Notes under the pieces: generated by a model
The model's database searches: none
What the model saw: the letters and a program-made list of their open reading frames with translations, nothing else
Told to the model about the DNA's origin: nothing
NCBI GenBank assembly: GCA_021736135.1
Contig: JAIPGO010000009.1
Coordinates: 1 to 64,000, forward strand
Length of the DNA stretch: 64,000 nt
Source of the DNA: Candidatus Cloacimonadota bacterium
GTDB lineage: Bacteria; Cloacimonadota; Cloacimonadia; Cloacimonadales; TCS61
Direction of reading: 5' to 3'
Shown here: positions 1 through 8,048 of the stretch, piece after piece
Layout of the letters: each line of letters starts with the position of its first letter
Numbering within the stretch: position 1 is the first letter of the stretch
Translations under genes and position numbers: made by a program

Positions 1-252
1 AGTTGACAGGAAAAAGTGTGGAATCGAAAATAAGAATGCACAAGAAAAAAGAAGGAAGAGGGAAATATTTCCTTTCTCTCTTCTTTCTTGATGATTTTAG
101 CAATCTTATGGGGACATTTGGCACTAATGTAAATAGTTTGTCGTTGATCGTTAATAGAAAACCGAGACTGGGATAAGAGGGATTGACTTCTTTGAAAACA
201 CAACTGCCTGACTTCTTGACTGCGAGACTGAATGACTGAATTCAATTTCGAT

Positions 253-322
253 TAACTACTAACTACTAACTACTAACTACTAACTACTAACTACTAACTA
301 CTAACTACTAACTAACTACTAA
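253..322. repeat. 7-bp tandem repeat (TAACTAC)n
   Basis: About nine to ten near-perfect head-to-tail copies of TAACTAC run through this stretch, ending in the related words TAACGATTAACGAC. The surrounding 1-450 holds no convincing gene. This is one of several word-like tandem repeats in the intergenic spaces of this window. Confidence 0.9.
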
Positions 323-453
323 CGATTAACGACTGCCCGTCATTTCCTTTATCCCTCACTTTCACCAGGAATCGCCATTGAGCACAAAACATAGTTGGCC
401 TGCTAACAAGTGCAGGATTTTAATTCAGTACTTTGATGAATAAAAAATAAGAA

Positions 454-491
454 GTCACCTTGCGAAGGTCTGTGATCATCCGCAAGGTGAC
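454..491 (-). terminator. hairpin after the 199-residue membrane protein gene
   Basis: The 11-base arms GTCACCTTGCG (454-464) and CGCAAGGTGAC (481-491) are perfect inverted repeats. Read on the minus strand the hairpin lies just past the stop of the gene ending at 513 and is followed by a T-rich tract. A related sequence (CCTTGCGGATGAT..CAGACC) recurs at about 7777-7803, so the hairpin is also a member of a dispersed repeat family. Confidence 0.6.
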
Positions 492-512
492 ATACATAAA
501 TTCAGATATTAA

Positions 513-1112
513 TTATGACCTTTTTCTTACTACTTCTCGAATAATTTCTGTGGTTCTTATTGCCCTGTTTATATCAACTGATATTCCCTCTATAAAACTG
601 GGTTTGAATTTGATTCCGATTACTGATCCTCCACGTGTACGTACAGAAATACTGAGTGCTTTGCCAAAAAAATAAACTATTACAAATATAACACCCAGAA
701 CAAATAAAATAACTGTATAACTACCAGCTAATAACAAACCAGATATAAAAAAGATTATCGCTAAAAAGATTAACAATAAAGGTTTTGTATGTCCTGTTCT
801 TGTCTCAGAAATAGAATCTAACGGAATAGATATAATTTCTTCTCCAAACATACTCCTTTCTTCAAAATTCAGTTCATCCTGTTTTAATATAAGTTCATAC
901 CTGTTACTTATATTCAATTTGTGCATTATCCACGAAAAAAAACCCGCTCTTCTTCCTACTAAATGGATAATTGTTTCGCCTTCCAGTGATTCATCTAAAT
1001 CGTACTTTGTCATTACGAGAAAGGGTACTTTTGACTTTCTATTAATGAAATAAGCAATAAAAAAGAAAATAACAAAGTAAATTATTAAACTTAAAAAAGA
1101 ACTAGCAATCAT
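513..1112 (-). CDS. membrane protein of unknown function, 199 aa
   Basis: I do not recognise the family. The protein has one N-terminal membrane segment (about residues 3-22), a soluble stretch of about 80 residues rich in beta-type sequence, then two closely spaced membrane segments (about residues 108-148) and a short basic tail. The layout resembles small PH-domain-like membrane proteins, but that is only an impression. The start at 1112 is supported by AGGAGGTAAT directly upstream on the minus strand. It stands alone, with a hairpin terminator behind it, about 300 bases after the end of the peptide-export operon on the same strand. Confidence 0.7.
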   Translation of the reverse strand: MIASSFLSLIIYFVIFFFIAYFINRKSKVPFLVMTKYDLDESLEGETIIHLVGRRAGFFSWIMHKLNISNRYELILKQDELNFEERSMFGEEIISIPLDSISETRTGHTKPLLLIFLAIIFFISGLLLAGSYTVILFVLGVIFVIVYFFGKALSISVRTRGGSVIGIKFKPSFIEGISVDINRAIRTTEIIREVVRKRS

Positions 1113-1420
1113 ATTACCTCCTAAGTTTTAATTTAATTTATTTATTAACAAGGAAATTGTCAAGAAAACTCATTTTCCGTACGAGTATGCGCGGGAGTGA
1201 GGGGGAGAAAATGAGAGGGTGTGAAGATGTGATATAAGAGTAATGTAAAATGTAAAATTTTTTAACCCAAAGTAAGAGAAAAAATAGTAATATAAATCTC
1301 TTATCCGTGTAAATCCGTGTAATCCGTGGCTAAATACTCTTTTCTTCTTTTCCAGAATCCTGATTCCGAGTTTCGAATTCCGAGTTACGAATAAGGACAA
1401 ACGATTAACTATTAATTTTT
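1113..1420. other. intergenic stretch with word-like repeats
   Basis: No supported gene. It contains a GTGTAAATCCGTGTAATCCG-type repeat at about 1306-1330 and direct words such as GATTCCGAGTTTCGAATTCC at about 1361-1385. An open frame on the minus strand here translates these repeats and has no homologous look. Confidence 0.6.
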
Positions 1421-3412
1421 TCATAAAATTGCATTCTCAGTAAAGCATTTCAATAGATCCTGATATAATCCCGGCTGATTGATAAGATCAGCGTGTTTTC
1501 CGCTTTGCGTTATTTTCCCGTTTTGCATTATATGAAAAGTGTCAGCCAGGTTCATTAGTGCATTAATATTATGTGTAATTAAAAGCCCCTTTTTGTCCTT
1601 TAAACTACTTTTTAACACTGCCAGAAGTTCGCGTTCAGTGATGAGATCAAGACTGGTAAATGGTTCATCCAGTATTACAAATTCAGGCTCTTCTCTCAAC
1701 AAAAATCTTGCCAGCGCCAGCCTTTGTTTTTCACCGCCAGATATGGAAATTCCATCGCTTCCCAGATTTCTGCCCTGCAATTCTTCAATACCAGCCAGAT
1801 GGATAATATCGTTAAGTTTTTCTTTTTCGACGTAATTCTGCTCAAAACTTATCCTGCTTATCTCCTGGACAATGGAATCAATATTCCTGACCAAGGTCTT
1901 AACATATTCAAAATAATCATTTACCCTATCATCAGCAGGCCTGAATATTCCTATTAACTCCAGACAGGGCAGCATTTCCTTTTCCTTTTCCAGCCACTTA
2001 TGTATTTGCAAAAAATTCTCCGTTTCAATTCTATCACTAAGTTCCGCAAATATTCGTCTGAAATCTTGTTCATAATCTTTCATGATCTTATCTTTTTCTT
2101 TAAGTGGAATCACTTGTCTATTTAGCGTGAGATTAAACTCCAGATCATGATTAAATATCTCTATTACTTGCGGCAAAAGGTTGATCTTAAATAGGTAATA
2201 CCTCAGAGGAAAATGCTTAACATTTTCTCCATCAACACTGATCAATCCGTCTTTTAACTGTATCTCCTGACACATACTCTTAATTAGAGATGATTTCCCT
2301 TCACCTGATAATCCTACGAGTCCCGTTATGCCATCCTTAATTCCAAAAGAAAGTTTATCAAAAACAGGCTGGAAATCTTTATAAGAAAAATCTAAATTCG
2401 ATACCTTGATCTCCCCCCAGTGGCTTTCCGGAAGAAGTTTTGGTACATTTCCATTATCCTCAAGATAATTATTCTCAATATTGTCCAAGCGCTTAATACT
2501 TACGGTAGCAAACCTGAATCTTTGTATTGTATCAACAATATTATTCACAGGATTAATTATTATCATGTAGTATGACAACATAGCTAAAAGGGTTCCAAAA
2601 GTAATGTTCTTATTTAGCAGTAAGTCTATTGAAACAAGCAAAATTAGTACTAATCCCGTTCCACTTAACAATCCGAGTAATGCTGACGGAAGCGATTGTA
2701 AATTCAGAATTTTTAGCAATCCTTTCTGCATCTTTTCATAGCGTGCCCTCATACTATTTTCAAGCTTGTGACTTATAGACAGGTGACGGATAATCTGGGT
2801 ATTGGATAGTTGATCAATTAATTCATTATACATTTCTCCGGAAGCAGACCGGTTATCACTGTAGGCTTTGACCTGGCTTCTGGAAAAAAGTAAGCTAATT
2901 AGCAGGGCAAGTCCCATATATCCAATACAAATAAAACCATAGGTTGTTGACCATCTGATCACAATAAAGAAAACTAACACTGATTGTATGATACTAAAAA
3001 CCAGGTCAAAGAGCGCTAGATTAAATATTGAGCTGGTTAATCTGTTGATATCACCAAACATCATATCGGCATATTGACCGCTGCCCCAGTTTGATATCCT
3101 GCTTTTCTTCTGATTCACGATCAGTTTCAAATATTGAAAAAAGAAATGATTATCTATTTTCAACTTAAGTCTGCTATAGACCAAGTTACTCAAAATACTC
3201 ACTAAAGGAATGCCTATCTGGGTTCCCATAAACACAAATAGAAAAAAATAATTTATCCTGCTCTCTTCTATGACGGTATCTAATAAATACTTTTGATAAA
3301 GTGGTGATATCAATTGAAATATGTAAACAAAAGAATACAACAGTCCTAAGCACAAAAATATTACAAAATGTATGCTTTTCACACGCTTGATTATACTAAT
3401 CAAGTTCTTCAT
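1421..3412 (-). CDS. ABC exporter (permease fused to ATPase) of the Cys-rich peptide locus
   Basis: Half-transporter of 663 residues. Residues 1-300 form a six-helix exporter-type membrane domain and 330-663 the nucleotide-binding domain. Visible motifs: Walker A GLSGEGKSS (367-375), Q-loop Q415, signature SISGGEKQR (556-564), Walker B FVILDEP (578-584) and H-loop H614. There is no N-terminal C39 peptidase domain. About 100 charged residues (roughly 433-530) are inserted between the Q-loop and the signature, which ordinary ABC ATPases lack. AAGGAG lies just before the ATG. It sits 50 bases downstream of a 45-residue Cys-rich peptide, and both follow a SPASM maturase remnant on the same strand. 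Export of the modified peptide is therefore the likely role (inference); lipid or drug export is the alternative. Confidence 0.85.
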   Translation of the reverse strand: MKNLISIIKRVKSIHFVIFLCLGLLYSFVYIFQLISPLYQKYLLDTVIEESRINYFFLFVFMGTQIGIPLVSILSNLVYSRLKLKIDNHFFFQYLKLIVNQKKSRISNWGSGQYADMMFGDINRLTSSIFNLALFDLVFSIIQSVLVFFIVIRWSTTYGFICIGYMGLALLISLLFSRSQVKAYSDNRSASGEMYNELIDQLSNTQIIRHLSISHKLENSMRARYEKMQKGLLKILNLQSLPSALLGLLSGTGLVLILLVSIDLLLNKNITFGTLLAMLSYYMIIINPVNNIVDTIQRFRFATVSIKRLDNIENNYLEDNGNVPKLLPESHWGEIKVSNLDFSYKDFQPVFDKLSFGIKDGITGLVGLSGEGKSSLIKSMCQEIQLKDGLISVDGENVKHFPLRYYLFKINLLPQVIEIFNHDLEFNLTLNRQVIPLKEKDKIMKDYEQDFRRIFAELSDRIETENFLQIHKWLEKEKEMLPCLELIGIFRPADDRVNDYFEYVKTLVRNIDSIVQEISRISFEQNYVEKEKLNDIIHLAGIEELQGRNLGSDGISISGGEKQRLALARFLLREEPEFVILDEPFTSLDLITERELLAVLKSSLKDKKGLLITHNINALMNLADTFHIMQNGKITQSGKHADLINQPGLYQDLLKCFTENAIL

Positions 3413-3430
3413 AAATTCTCCTTAAAAAAT

Positions 3431-3452
3431 GGTGGAGAGTTGCCTCTCCACC
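3431..3452 (-). terminator. attenuator-like hairpin between peptide and exporter genes
   Basis: The 9-base arms GGTGGAGAG (3431-3439) and CTCTCCACC (3444-3452) pair perfectly around a 4-base loop. On the minus strand the stem is followed by ATTTTTTAAGGAG, a T-tract that runs into the exporter's ribosome binding site. This arrangement would give more transcript of the peptide than of the exporter, as is common behind precursor genes of peptide natural products. Confidence 0.75.
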
Positions 3453-3462
3453 TTACGCTTTT

Positions 3463-3600
3463 TTAACCACTTATAGGTGGACAACCGCACAAGAAAGTGC
3501 AAAGGGGCTCACATAGACCATAACAATGAATGTCACGGGCATCTCCAGTAATTAAAACACTTTTGCCCAGATGCTCAACTGCAGGTACTAATACTTTCAT
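3463..3600 (-). CDS. Cys-rich small peptide, candidate RiPP precursor, 45 aa
   Basis: A 46-codon frame (stop included) preceded by AAGGAGGAAAA and ATG, too short for ordinary ORF lists. The first 25 residues contain no cysteine and would be the leader (begins MKVLVPAVEHLGKS). The C-terminal part is CYGLCEPLCTFLCGC followed by PPISG: cysteines at 26, 30, 34, 38 and 40, spaced C-x3-C-x3-C-x3-C-x-C. It lies between a SPASM radical SAM maturase remnant and an ABC exporter on the same strand, with an attenuator hairpin directly behind it. That is the typical setting of a thioether-type RiPP (ranthipeptide/sactipeptide class), and the size and Cys density resemble SCIFF-type precursors, though I see no clear match to the SCIFF leader. 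The modification and activity are inferred, not seen. Confidence 0.75.
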   Translation of the reverse strand: MKVLVPAVEHLGKSVLITGDARDIHCYGLCEPLCTFLCGCPPISG

Positions 3601-3612
3601 TTTTCCTCCTTC

Positions 3613-3634
3613 AAGGTTATTTTTCCATAACCTT
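3613..3634. repeat. 8-bp hairpin upstream of the peptide gene
   Basis: AAGGTTAT (3613-3620) and ATAACCTT (3627-3634) are perfect arms around a 6-base loop, followed on the plus strand by a T-run. On the minus strand it lies between the maturase stop and the ribosome binding site of the small peptide. As a terminator it would only work on the plus strand, where no gene ends. It may instead shape the leader of the peptide mRNA. Confidence 0.5.
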
Positions 3635-3638
3635 TTTT

Positions 3639-4250
3639 TTAAGTCAATATTTGTAATACTGACCTGTTTTTTACATAACAGCTTCTCTTGTTTGTTTTAT
3701 GATAATCAACCGGACATCCTCCAAAACATATTGGGAGATATTTGCATTCCCTGCATTCAATATCTTTAAAAGGATTATTGGAGGCGTAATTAACTACTTT
3801 CGTGAAATCGAGTGTTATCTGTCCCTTCTCATTAATATATCCAATATTATCTAATTCAAATTCTCTATCTGATCCGCATTTCCAGACAGTTAAATCCGGG
3901 AATAAATGAAAGGTATTAAGCCCTCCATCTCCTTCACAGTAGTAGAAACTACCAGGTTTCTTATGTGTTTCCAAAGTATAAAATCCAATACTTCTTGCTT
4001 TGGCAATAAATTTATCTATCTCTAATAAATTTGAATTTGTCTTTTGAAATTTATCTGTATTAAATATTGGTCTGATTACTAATTCTATCACTTCCTTTTC
4101 TTTTTCAGTGAACTGATTAAGAAAAGTTGCAAGTTCAGAAAGCTCATTATTAAATATGTTTAACCTTATACTTACTTTTGTCTTATTTAATCCATCTAAG
4201 TCCATTGCGGAAAAGTCTTGACTATTCTGCAAAGTGCTGCAGTTTAGTCG
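3639..4250 (-). pseudogene. 5'-truncated radical SAM/SPASM peptide maturase
   Basis: The frame encodes only the C-terminal part of a radical SAM/SPASM enzyme. It has the late strands of the barrel (KVSIRLNIF) and then a SPASM domain with a CEGDGG segment, TVWKCGS, and the cluster C-x2-C-x5-C-x3-C in CRECKYLPICFGGCP, plus a final Cys near the end. SPASM cysteines ligate auxiliary [4Fe-4S] clusters. The N-terminal half with the radical SAM CxxxCxxC motif is absent: the frame runs into a stop at 4251-4253, exactly where the divergent ATPase begins. Possible starts are TTG at 4232 or ATG at 4205, neither with a good binding site. The gene is therefore probably inactive, cut by insertion or deletion. 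It lies just upstream of the Cys-rich peptide in transcription order. Confidence 0.8.
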
Positions 4251-4252
4251 CT

Positions 4253-5389
4253 ATGAAAAGAAATAAAGAAAAAATTATACTCAGCGATTTAGAAAAGAAG
4301 ATGGTATTTGTTACTGGCCCCAGACAGGTGGGCAAGACCTGGCTGGCAAAAAAAGTTGCTGAAAGCTTTTTGCATCCCGTTTATTTGAATTATGACAGGT
4401 TAGCTGACAGAAAAATTATCCGCAACGAATCCTGGTTATCTAATACCGATCTGATCATCTTTGACGAGATCCATAAGATGAAAGACTGGAAGAATTATCT
4501 CAAAGGAGTTTTTGATACTAGAGAAGAAAAATTGCGAATATTAATAACAGGCAGTGCCAGGCTCGAAACCTTTCACAAGGCTGGAGATTCACTGGCTGGA
4601 AGATATTTTCTGCATCATTTGCTGCCCTTTACACCGTTTGAAGTGGCAGGCAGAGCAGAAGATTTGAATCCGAACATCCTTTCAGAAGGAGGATTTCCGG
4701 AACCGTTACTGTCATATAGCGAGAGGTTTGTGAAAAGATGGCGGAATTTTTATATAAATGGTTTGCTCAGGGAAGACGTCGCTGATTTAACAAAACTGGC
4801 AAAAAACAAAGAACTTGAGCTTCTTCTGGAATTACTCAGGCAGCGGGTCTGTTCGCCCGTATCGTTCAGTTCATTGAGTACCGATCTTCAAATCTCTCCC
4901 AATACGGTAAAACGTTACATAGAAATTCTGGAAGCACTTTACATAGTTTTCAGGGTAACACCATTTTCCAATAATATAGCCAGATCAATTTTGAAGGAAC
5001 CCAAACTTTATTTTTATGATACGGGAATGGTGATTGGTGATGCTGGACAGAAACTCGAAAACGCCGTAGCTGTTTCTTTGATGGACTATACTTTTAGACA
5101 ATATGAAGAGATGGGAGAAATTTCCGGACTTCATTATATCCGCACAAAAGAGAAAAAGGAAATTGATTTTTGTCTCACGAAATCAGTGAATCCAATCCTC
5201 TTTCTGGAAGTGAAGAATAGTGATTATAACCTCAGCAAAACACTGTGTGATTTTTCTATCAAATACAAGGTAAAAGCAGTGCAACTTGTTGGTAATCTTA
5301 AACGAGAGCGAATCGAAAATGATATCGAGATCAGAGATGTGACAAGATTTCTGACGGAAGAATTAGCGACTGAGGGTGTAAGGGTGTGA
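4253..5389 (+). CDS. AAA ATPase with DUF4143/PD-(D/E)XK-like C-terminus
   Basis: A 378-residue member of the AAA_14/DUF4143 family. It shows Walker A GPRQVGKTW near residue 28, Walker B LIIFDEIHKMKDW, the ITGSARL sensor motif, then a winged-helix part (LQISPNTVKRYIEIL) and a C-terminal nuclease-like fold with the motif KEIDFCL...FLEVKNSD. The family is widespread, often duplicated and present in accessory regions; its function is poorly known. I start it at 4253 because longer frames only read antisense to the SPASM gene. No clear ribosome binding site is seen. Its first base touches the broken end of the maturase, so it probably arrived with the rearrangement that truncated that gene. Confidence 0.85.
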   Translation: MKRNKEKIILSDLEKKMVFVTGPRQVGKTWLAKKVAESFLHPVYLNYDRLADRKIIRNESWLSNTDLIIFDEIHKMKDWKNYLKGVFDTREEKLRILITGSARLETFHKAGDSLAGRYFLHHLLPFTPFEVAGRAEDLNPNILSEGGFPEPLLSYSERFVKRWRNFYINGLLREDVADLTKLAKNKELELLLELLRQRVCSPVSFSSLSTDLQISPNTVKRYIEILEALYIVFRVTPFSNNIARSILKEPKLYFYDTGMVIGDAGQKLENAVAVSLMDYTFRQYEEMGEISGLHYIRTKEKKEIDFCLTKSVNPILFLEVKNSDYNLSKTLCDFSIKYKVKAVQLVGNLKRERIENDIEIRDVTRFLTEELATEGVRV

Positions 5390-5854
5390 GGGTGTGAGAG
5401 TGCGACTAAAGGTAATTGAAAATTGGATTCTTTATATTTTGCAGTTCTATTTTCCTTATTCACCAATCACTGGTTCCTCTTTCGCATTTACTCTGTGTTC
5501 TCTGTGGTGAGGTATCTTCTCTTAATATTTCGAGTTTCGGATTTCGAGTCACGGATTTCAGGGGGATGGCAGCAAGATGGGATTAAGGTGTTGACATGGT
5601 AAAGTGGCAGGAATTTTGTCGTTTGTGTCAGGATTATGAGAATGCGGTTTTGAAAGCATTCAGGGCAAATATCCTTAGTGTAATAAAGAGGTAAACTTAA
5701 CCGGCTCACAGTTGCTGTGGTTGATAAGTGGAACCGAAATAGTGCGAAAGCAGAGGATACAGGGCTGTGAGATGGTGATTTAAACGATAAATTATGAATA
5801 AAAGTGAAAGGAATGATAGAGAGAAAAATGTTTGACAATTACAGGAGCGGACAG
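5390..5854. other. intergenic stretch with degenerate repeats
   Basis: No supported gene. It opens with GTGAGGGTGTGAG words directly after the ATPase stop (5381-5402) and carries a TCGAGTTTCGGATTTCGAGT segment at 5530-5549, both repeat families of the window. No trace of the missing N-terminal half of the SPASM maturase is visible here. An upstream in-frame GTG at 5804 would extend the next gene but lacks a good binding site. Confidence 0.55.
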
Positions 5855-6757
5855 ATGAAGATATTGCCATACGGGGCGGCATTGCTGGCGATGTTTTTCT
5901 GGGCTGCCTCCTTTATTGTCATCAAGATCGCTTATTTATATATGGGTGCCTATACTTTAACGTTTTTACGCCTGGTGGCAGCGTCATTGCTTATGCCTAT
6001 CTTATATTATATCAGTCCTCAACGGGACCGGATCAAGCGGAAACATATACTTCATCTGCTGCTGCTCTCCTTTTTCGAGCCATTTCTTTATTTTATTGGA
6101 GAGAGTAAAGGGATGCTTTATGTTCCGGCATCTTACGGCGCTATAATCATATCTTTGATACCGCTTGTAACACCGATAGTTGCCTGGATTTTGATAAAGG
6201 AACCCATTACAAAGTGGGGAATTGCCGGCACGATCATTTCATTCAGCGGGGTAGCGTTGCTGGTTTCAGGAAATGCAGATGGAACCGTATCTTTGAAAGG
6301 CCTGGCCTTTTTATTTCTGGCAGTATTGGCAGCGGTAGGTTATGGCATAAGTTTGCGTCAGATTGCCCATGAATATAAGCCCGTGACGATAGTGATGGTG
6401 CAGACTTTCTTTGGCATGCTTTATTTTCTGCCGCTTTTCCTGATTTTTGAGAGCAGGCAGTTTTTTACTGCCATCCCCCCCTGGGAGGCATTTTTGCCAG
6501 TATTGGGACTGGCAATATTTTGTACTTGTGGGGCATTTCTGCTTTTCACATTTGCTATCCGCCAGATTGGGCTGAATAATGCAAATATACTTTCTAACAT
6601 GATCCCTGTTTTCACGACAGTACTGGCATTTTTCATACTTAAGGAAGCAGTGCCGGTGACGAAGGCGGTTGGTATTTTAATAGTAGTGGGCGGACTTTTT
6701 TTATCTCAATACCCGCTGCTGGTAAAAGCGAAAAAGCGCAGACATTTATTAAAATAA
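5855..6757 (+). CDS. EamA-family (DMT superfamily) transporter
   Basis: A 300-residue inner-membrane permease made of two repeated EamA units, ten hydrophobic segments in all, with the family-typical AMFFWAASFIVIKIA start and a second-half FTFAIRQIGLNNANILSNMIPV segment (abridged). EamA proteins export metabolites such as amino acids; the substrate here cannot be told. I chose the ATG at 5855 because AGGAG lies 7 bases upstream (5843-5847). The earlier GTG at 5804 and ATGs at 5813 and 5828 have weaker sites and would add a polar leader before the first membrane helix. It is followed 76 bases later by an exported protein gene, possibly co-transcribed. Confidence 0.88.
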   Translation: MKILPYGAALLAMFFWAASFIVIKIAYLYMGAYTLTFLRLVAASLLMPILYYISPQRDRIKRKHILHLLLLSFFEPFLYFIGESKGMLYVPASYGAIIISLIPLVTPIVAWILIKEPITKWGIAGTIISFSGVALLVSGNADGTVSLKGLAFLFLAVLAAVGYGISLRQIAHEYKPVTIVMVQTFFGMLYFLPLFLIFESRQFFTAIPPWEAFLPVLGLAIFCTCGAFLLFTFAIRQIGLNNANILSNMIPVFTTVLAFFILKEAVPVTKAVGILIVVGGLFLSQYPLLVKAKKRRHLLK

Positions 6758-6833
6758 CTGTCTAAGCTTTTGAGAAAGTGGACAGAAAAATGAGAGAAAA
6801 CATAATTTGTCCGAAAATATTCAGGAGGTAGAA

Positions 6834-7382
6834 ATGACGACAAGAGCAAGAATCGCAATTGTAGTAATATTAGTTTTTCTGGCAGGCAGTGCAGTTCTGC
6901 TGGCTGGACCGAAAGTTGTTACAAGCGGCAAGAAAAGTCCCCGAGTTATTCAAAAAGAAACACTGCCCAAAGGTTCCGTGGAAATTGAAGTAGGTGGAGA
7001 ACGTTACTATCAGAATCATGGGATCTTTTATAAAAAACACCCGCATGGTTATAAAGTGGTTAAAGCTCCCAAAGGTGCGCGGATCAGACGTATACCTGAC
7101 GGATTCCGGATGGTTCGCCGGCATGACAGAGTGTTTTATGTATTTTACCATACCTGGTATTATTATGATGAACCGAATGATGTATATATAGTAGTAGATG
7201 AACCGGAAGATGAATACAAAGACAACAGCAGCGATAAAATATACTTGGTAAACGGCTCAGTTCTGGTGGGAATGTTTCTGGGGGGAACCGACGAAATAGT
7301 CAAATTCCTCTTTGATGATGAAGTACGCAAAATTCCGGTGGAGGAAATAGTTTCTATAGAATTTGCAGCAGCGATGGAATAA
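6834..7382 (+). CDS. exported DUF6515-like protein
   Basis: A protein of 182 residues with a signal peptide (about residues 1-24). The middle is rich in Tyr, His and Pro-Gly (VGGERYYQNHGIFYKKH, IRRIPDGFR, FYHTWYYYD). This pattern resembles the DUF6515 family, exported proteins with repeated short YY(x)GxYY units. The last ~45 residues (KIYLVNGSVLVG ... RKIPVEEIVSIEF) look like a small beta domain. The start at 6834 follows AGGAGG at 6823-6828. A strong terminator stands behind it. Function unknown; probably periplasmic or envelope-associated. Confidence 0.7.
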   Translation: MTTRARIAIVVILVFLAGSAVLLAGPKVVTSGKKSPRVIQKETLPKGSVEIEVGGERYYQNHGIFYKKHPHGYKVVKAPKGARIRRIPDGFRMVRRHDRVFYVFYHTWYYYDEPNDVYIVVDEPEDEYKDNSSDKIYLVNGSVLVGMFLGGTDEIVKFLFDDEVRKIPVEEIVSIEFAAAME

Positions 7383-7418
7383 CCCGGTAACCAGTGTTCA
7401 GTGACCGGAAATAAATTA

Positions 7419-7461
7419 AACCACAGATTGCAGGGATTTGGGATCTCTGAAATCTGTGGTT
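7419..7461 (+). terminator. rho-independent terminator
   Basis: AACCACAGATT (7419-7429) pairs perfectly with AATCTGTGGTT (7451-7461), followed by ATTTTTTAA. It ends the transcription unit of the preceding exported protein gene. Confidence 0.8.
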
Positions 7462-7463
7462 AT

Positions 7464-7650
7464 TTTTTAACCCATTTTGGGCAGTAGGATTTGATGAAGA
7501 GTAGTCCCGATGCATATCGGGATGAGTACAGAAGAGTTAGAGAATTTTTATGAATATTATTTTTATATTTATAAAAATTATCTAACTCTCTCTGTGCCAA
7601 AATCTTACTGCTATTCGCAAATTTCTACTGCACAATATGGGTTTAATCCA
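7464..7650. mobile_element. MITE-like palindromic element, copy 1
   Basis: A roughly 185-base non-coding unit. Its ends are inverted to each other: TTAACCCATTTTGGGCAGTA at the left and TACTGCACAATATGGGTTTA at the right. The centre is a near-perfect 57-base palindrome (7533-7589, arms from AGAGTTAGAGAATTTTTAT). A small perfect palindrome TCCCGATGCATATCGGGA sits at 7505-7522. A second copy lies inverted at 28487-28658, and degenerate or partial copies at 8455-8655, 8027-8054 and 28905-28955. It carries no gene; weak frames through it are repeat translations. Confidence 0.7.
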
Positions 7651-8048
7651 TCTAGTGCAACTCGGATACTTACTACTCTTTGCAAAAGCCTGACTCGGAT
7701 AAACCGAAACCAAAAAATGAAGATTATCAACCGCGAAAAGCACGAAAAGAAGAAATATAGCTGATTTGAGGTTGAGACCTTGCGGATGATTGCAGACCTC
7801 CGAAGGCTTTTACTTAAAATTCTGCCCAAAAAATGTAAGAATATTTTAGCCGCGTACTACGCTAACAACGCGAACGAATACAATTATTATATTATTAATT
7901 GCTTTCAGCAAAAACAGGATGCTACTTAAATATAGCCTAATATTTTTAAAGTATTCTCTTCAGTTCGCGTTGTTCACGACTCATAATCTCTTGTTCTACC
8001 AAAAGAATGTTAGAATATTATTGTTAATGTACTACTGCACAAAATGGG
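7651..8048. other. intergenic stretch with repeat fragments
   Basis: No supported gene. It contains a copy of the CCTTGCGGATGAT repeat (7777-7803), words GCCGCGTACTACGCTAACAA at about 7850 and GTTCGCGTTGTTCACG at about 7963 that match the arms flanking the element near 28430-28690, and a lone element end, TACTGCACAAAATGGGTTAA, at about 8033-8052. Confidence 0.55.

Noticed and set aside
460-675. 71-residue plus-strand frame
   Set aside because: It is antisense to the end of the minus-strand membrane protein gene and includes the terminator hairpin; no binding site.
1170-1424. 84-residue minus-strand frame behind the ABC exporter
   Set aside because: It translates word-like intergenic repeats (the CCGTGTAATCC family) and has no protein-like pattern.
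4178-4252. Upstream extension of the DUF4143 ATPase
   Set aside because: These residues are antisense to the SPASM remnant; the family-typical start is at 4253.
5488-5838. 116-residue minus-strand frame
   Set aside because: It lies in repeat-rich spacer, has no binding site and no family pattern, and overlaps the EamA gene start region.
7510-7764. 84-residue plus-strand frame
   Set aside because: It reads through the central palindrome and right end of the MITE-like element.
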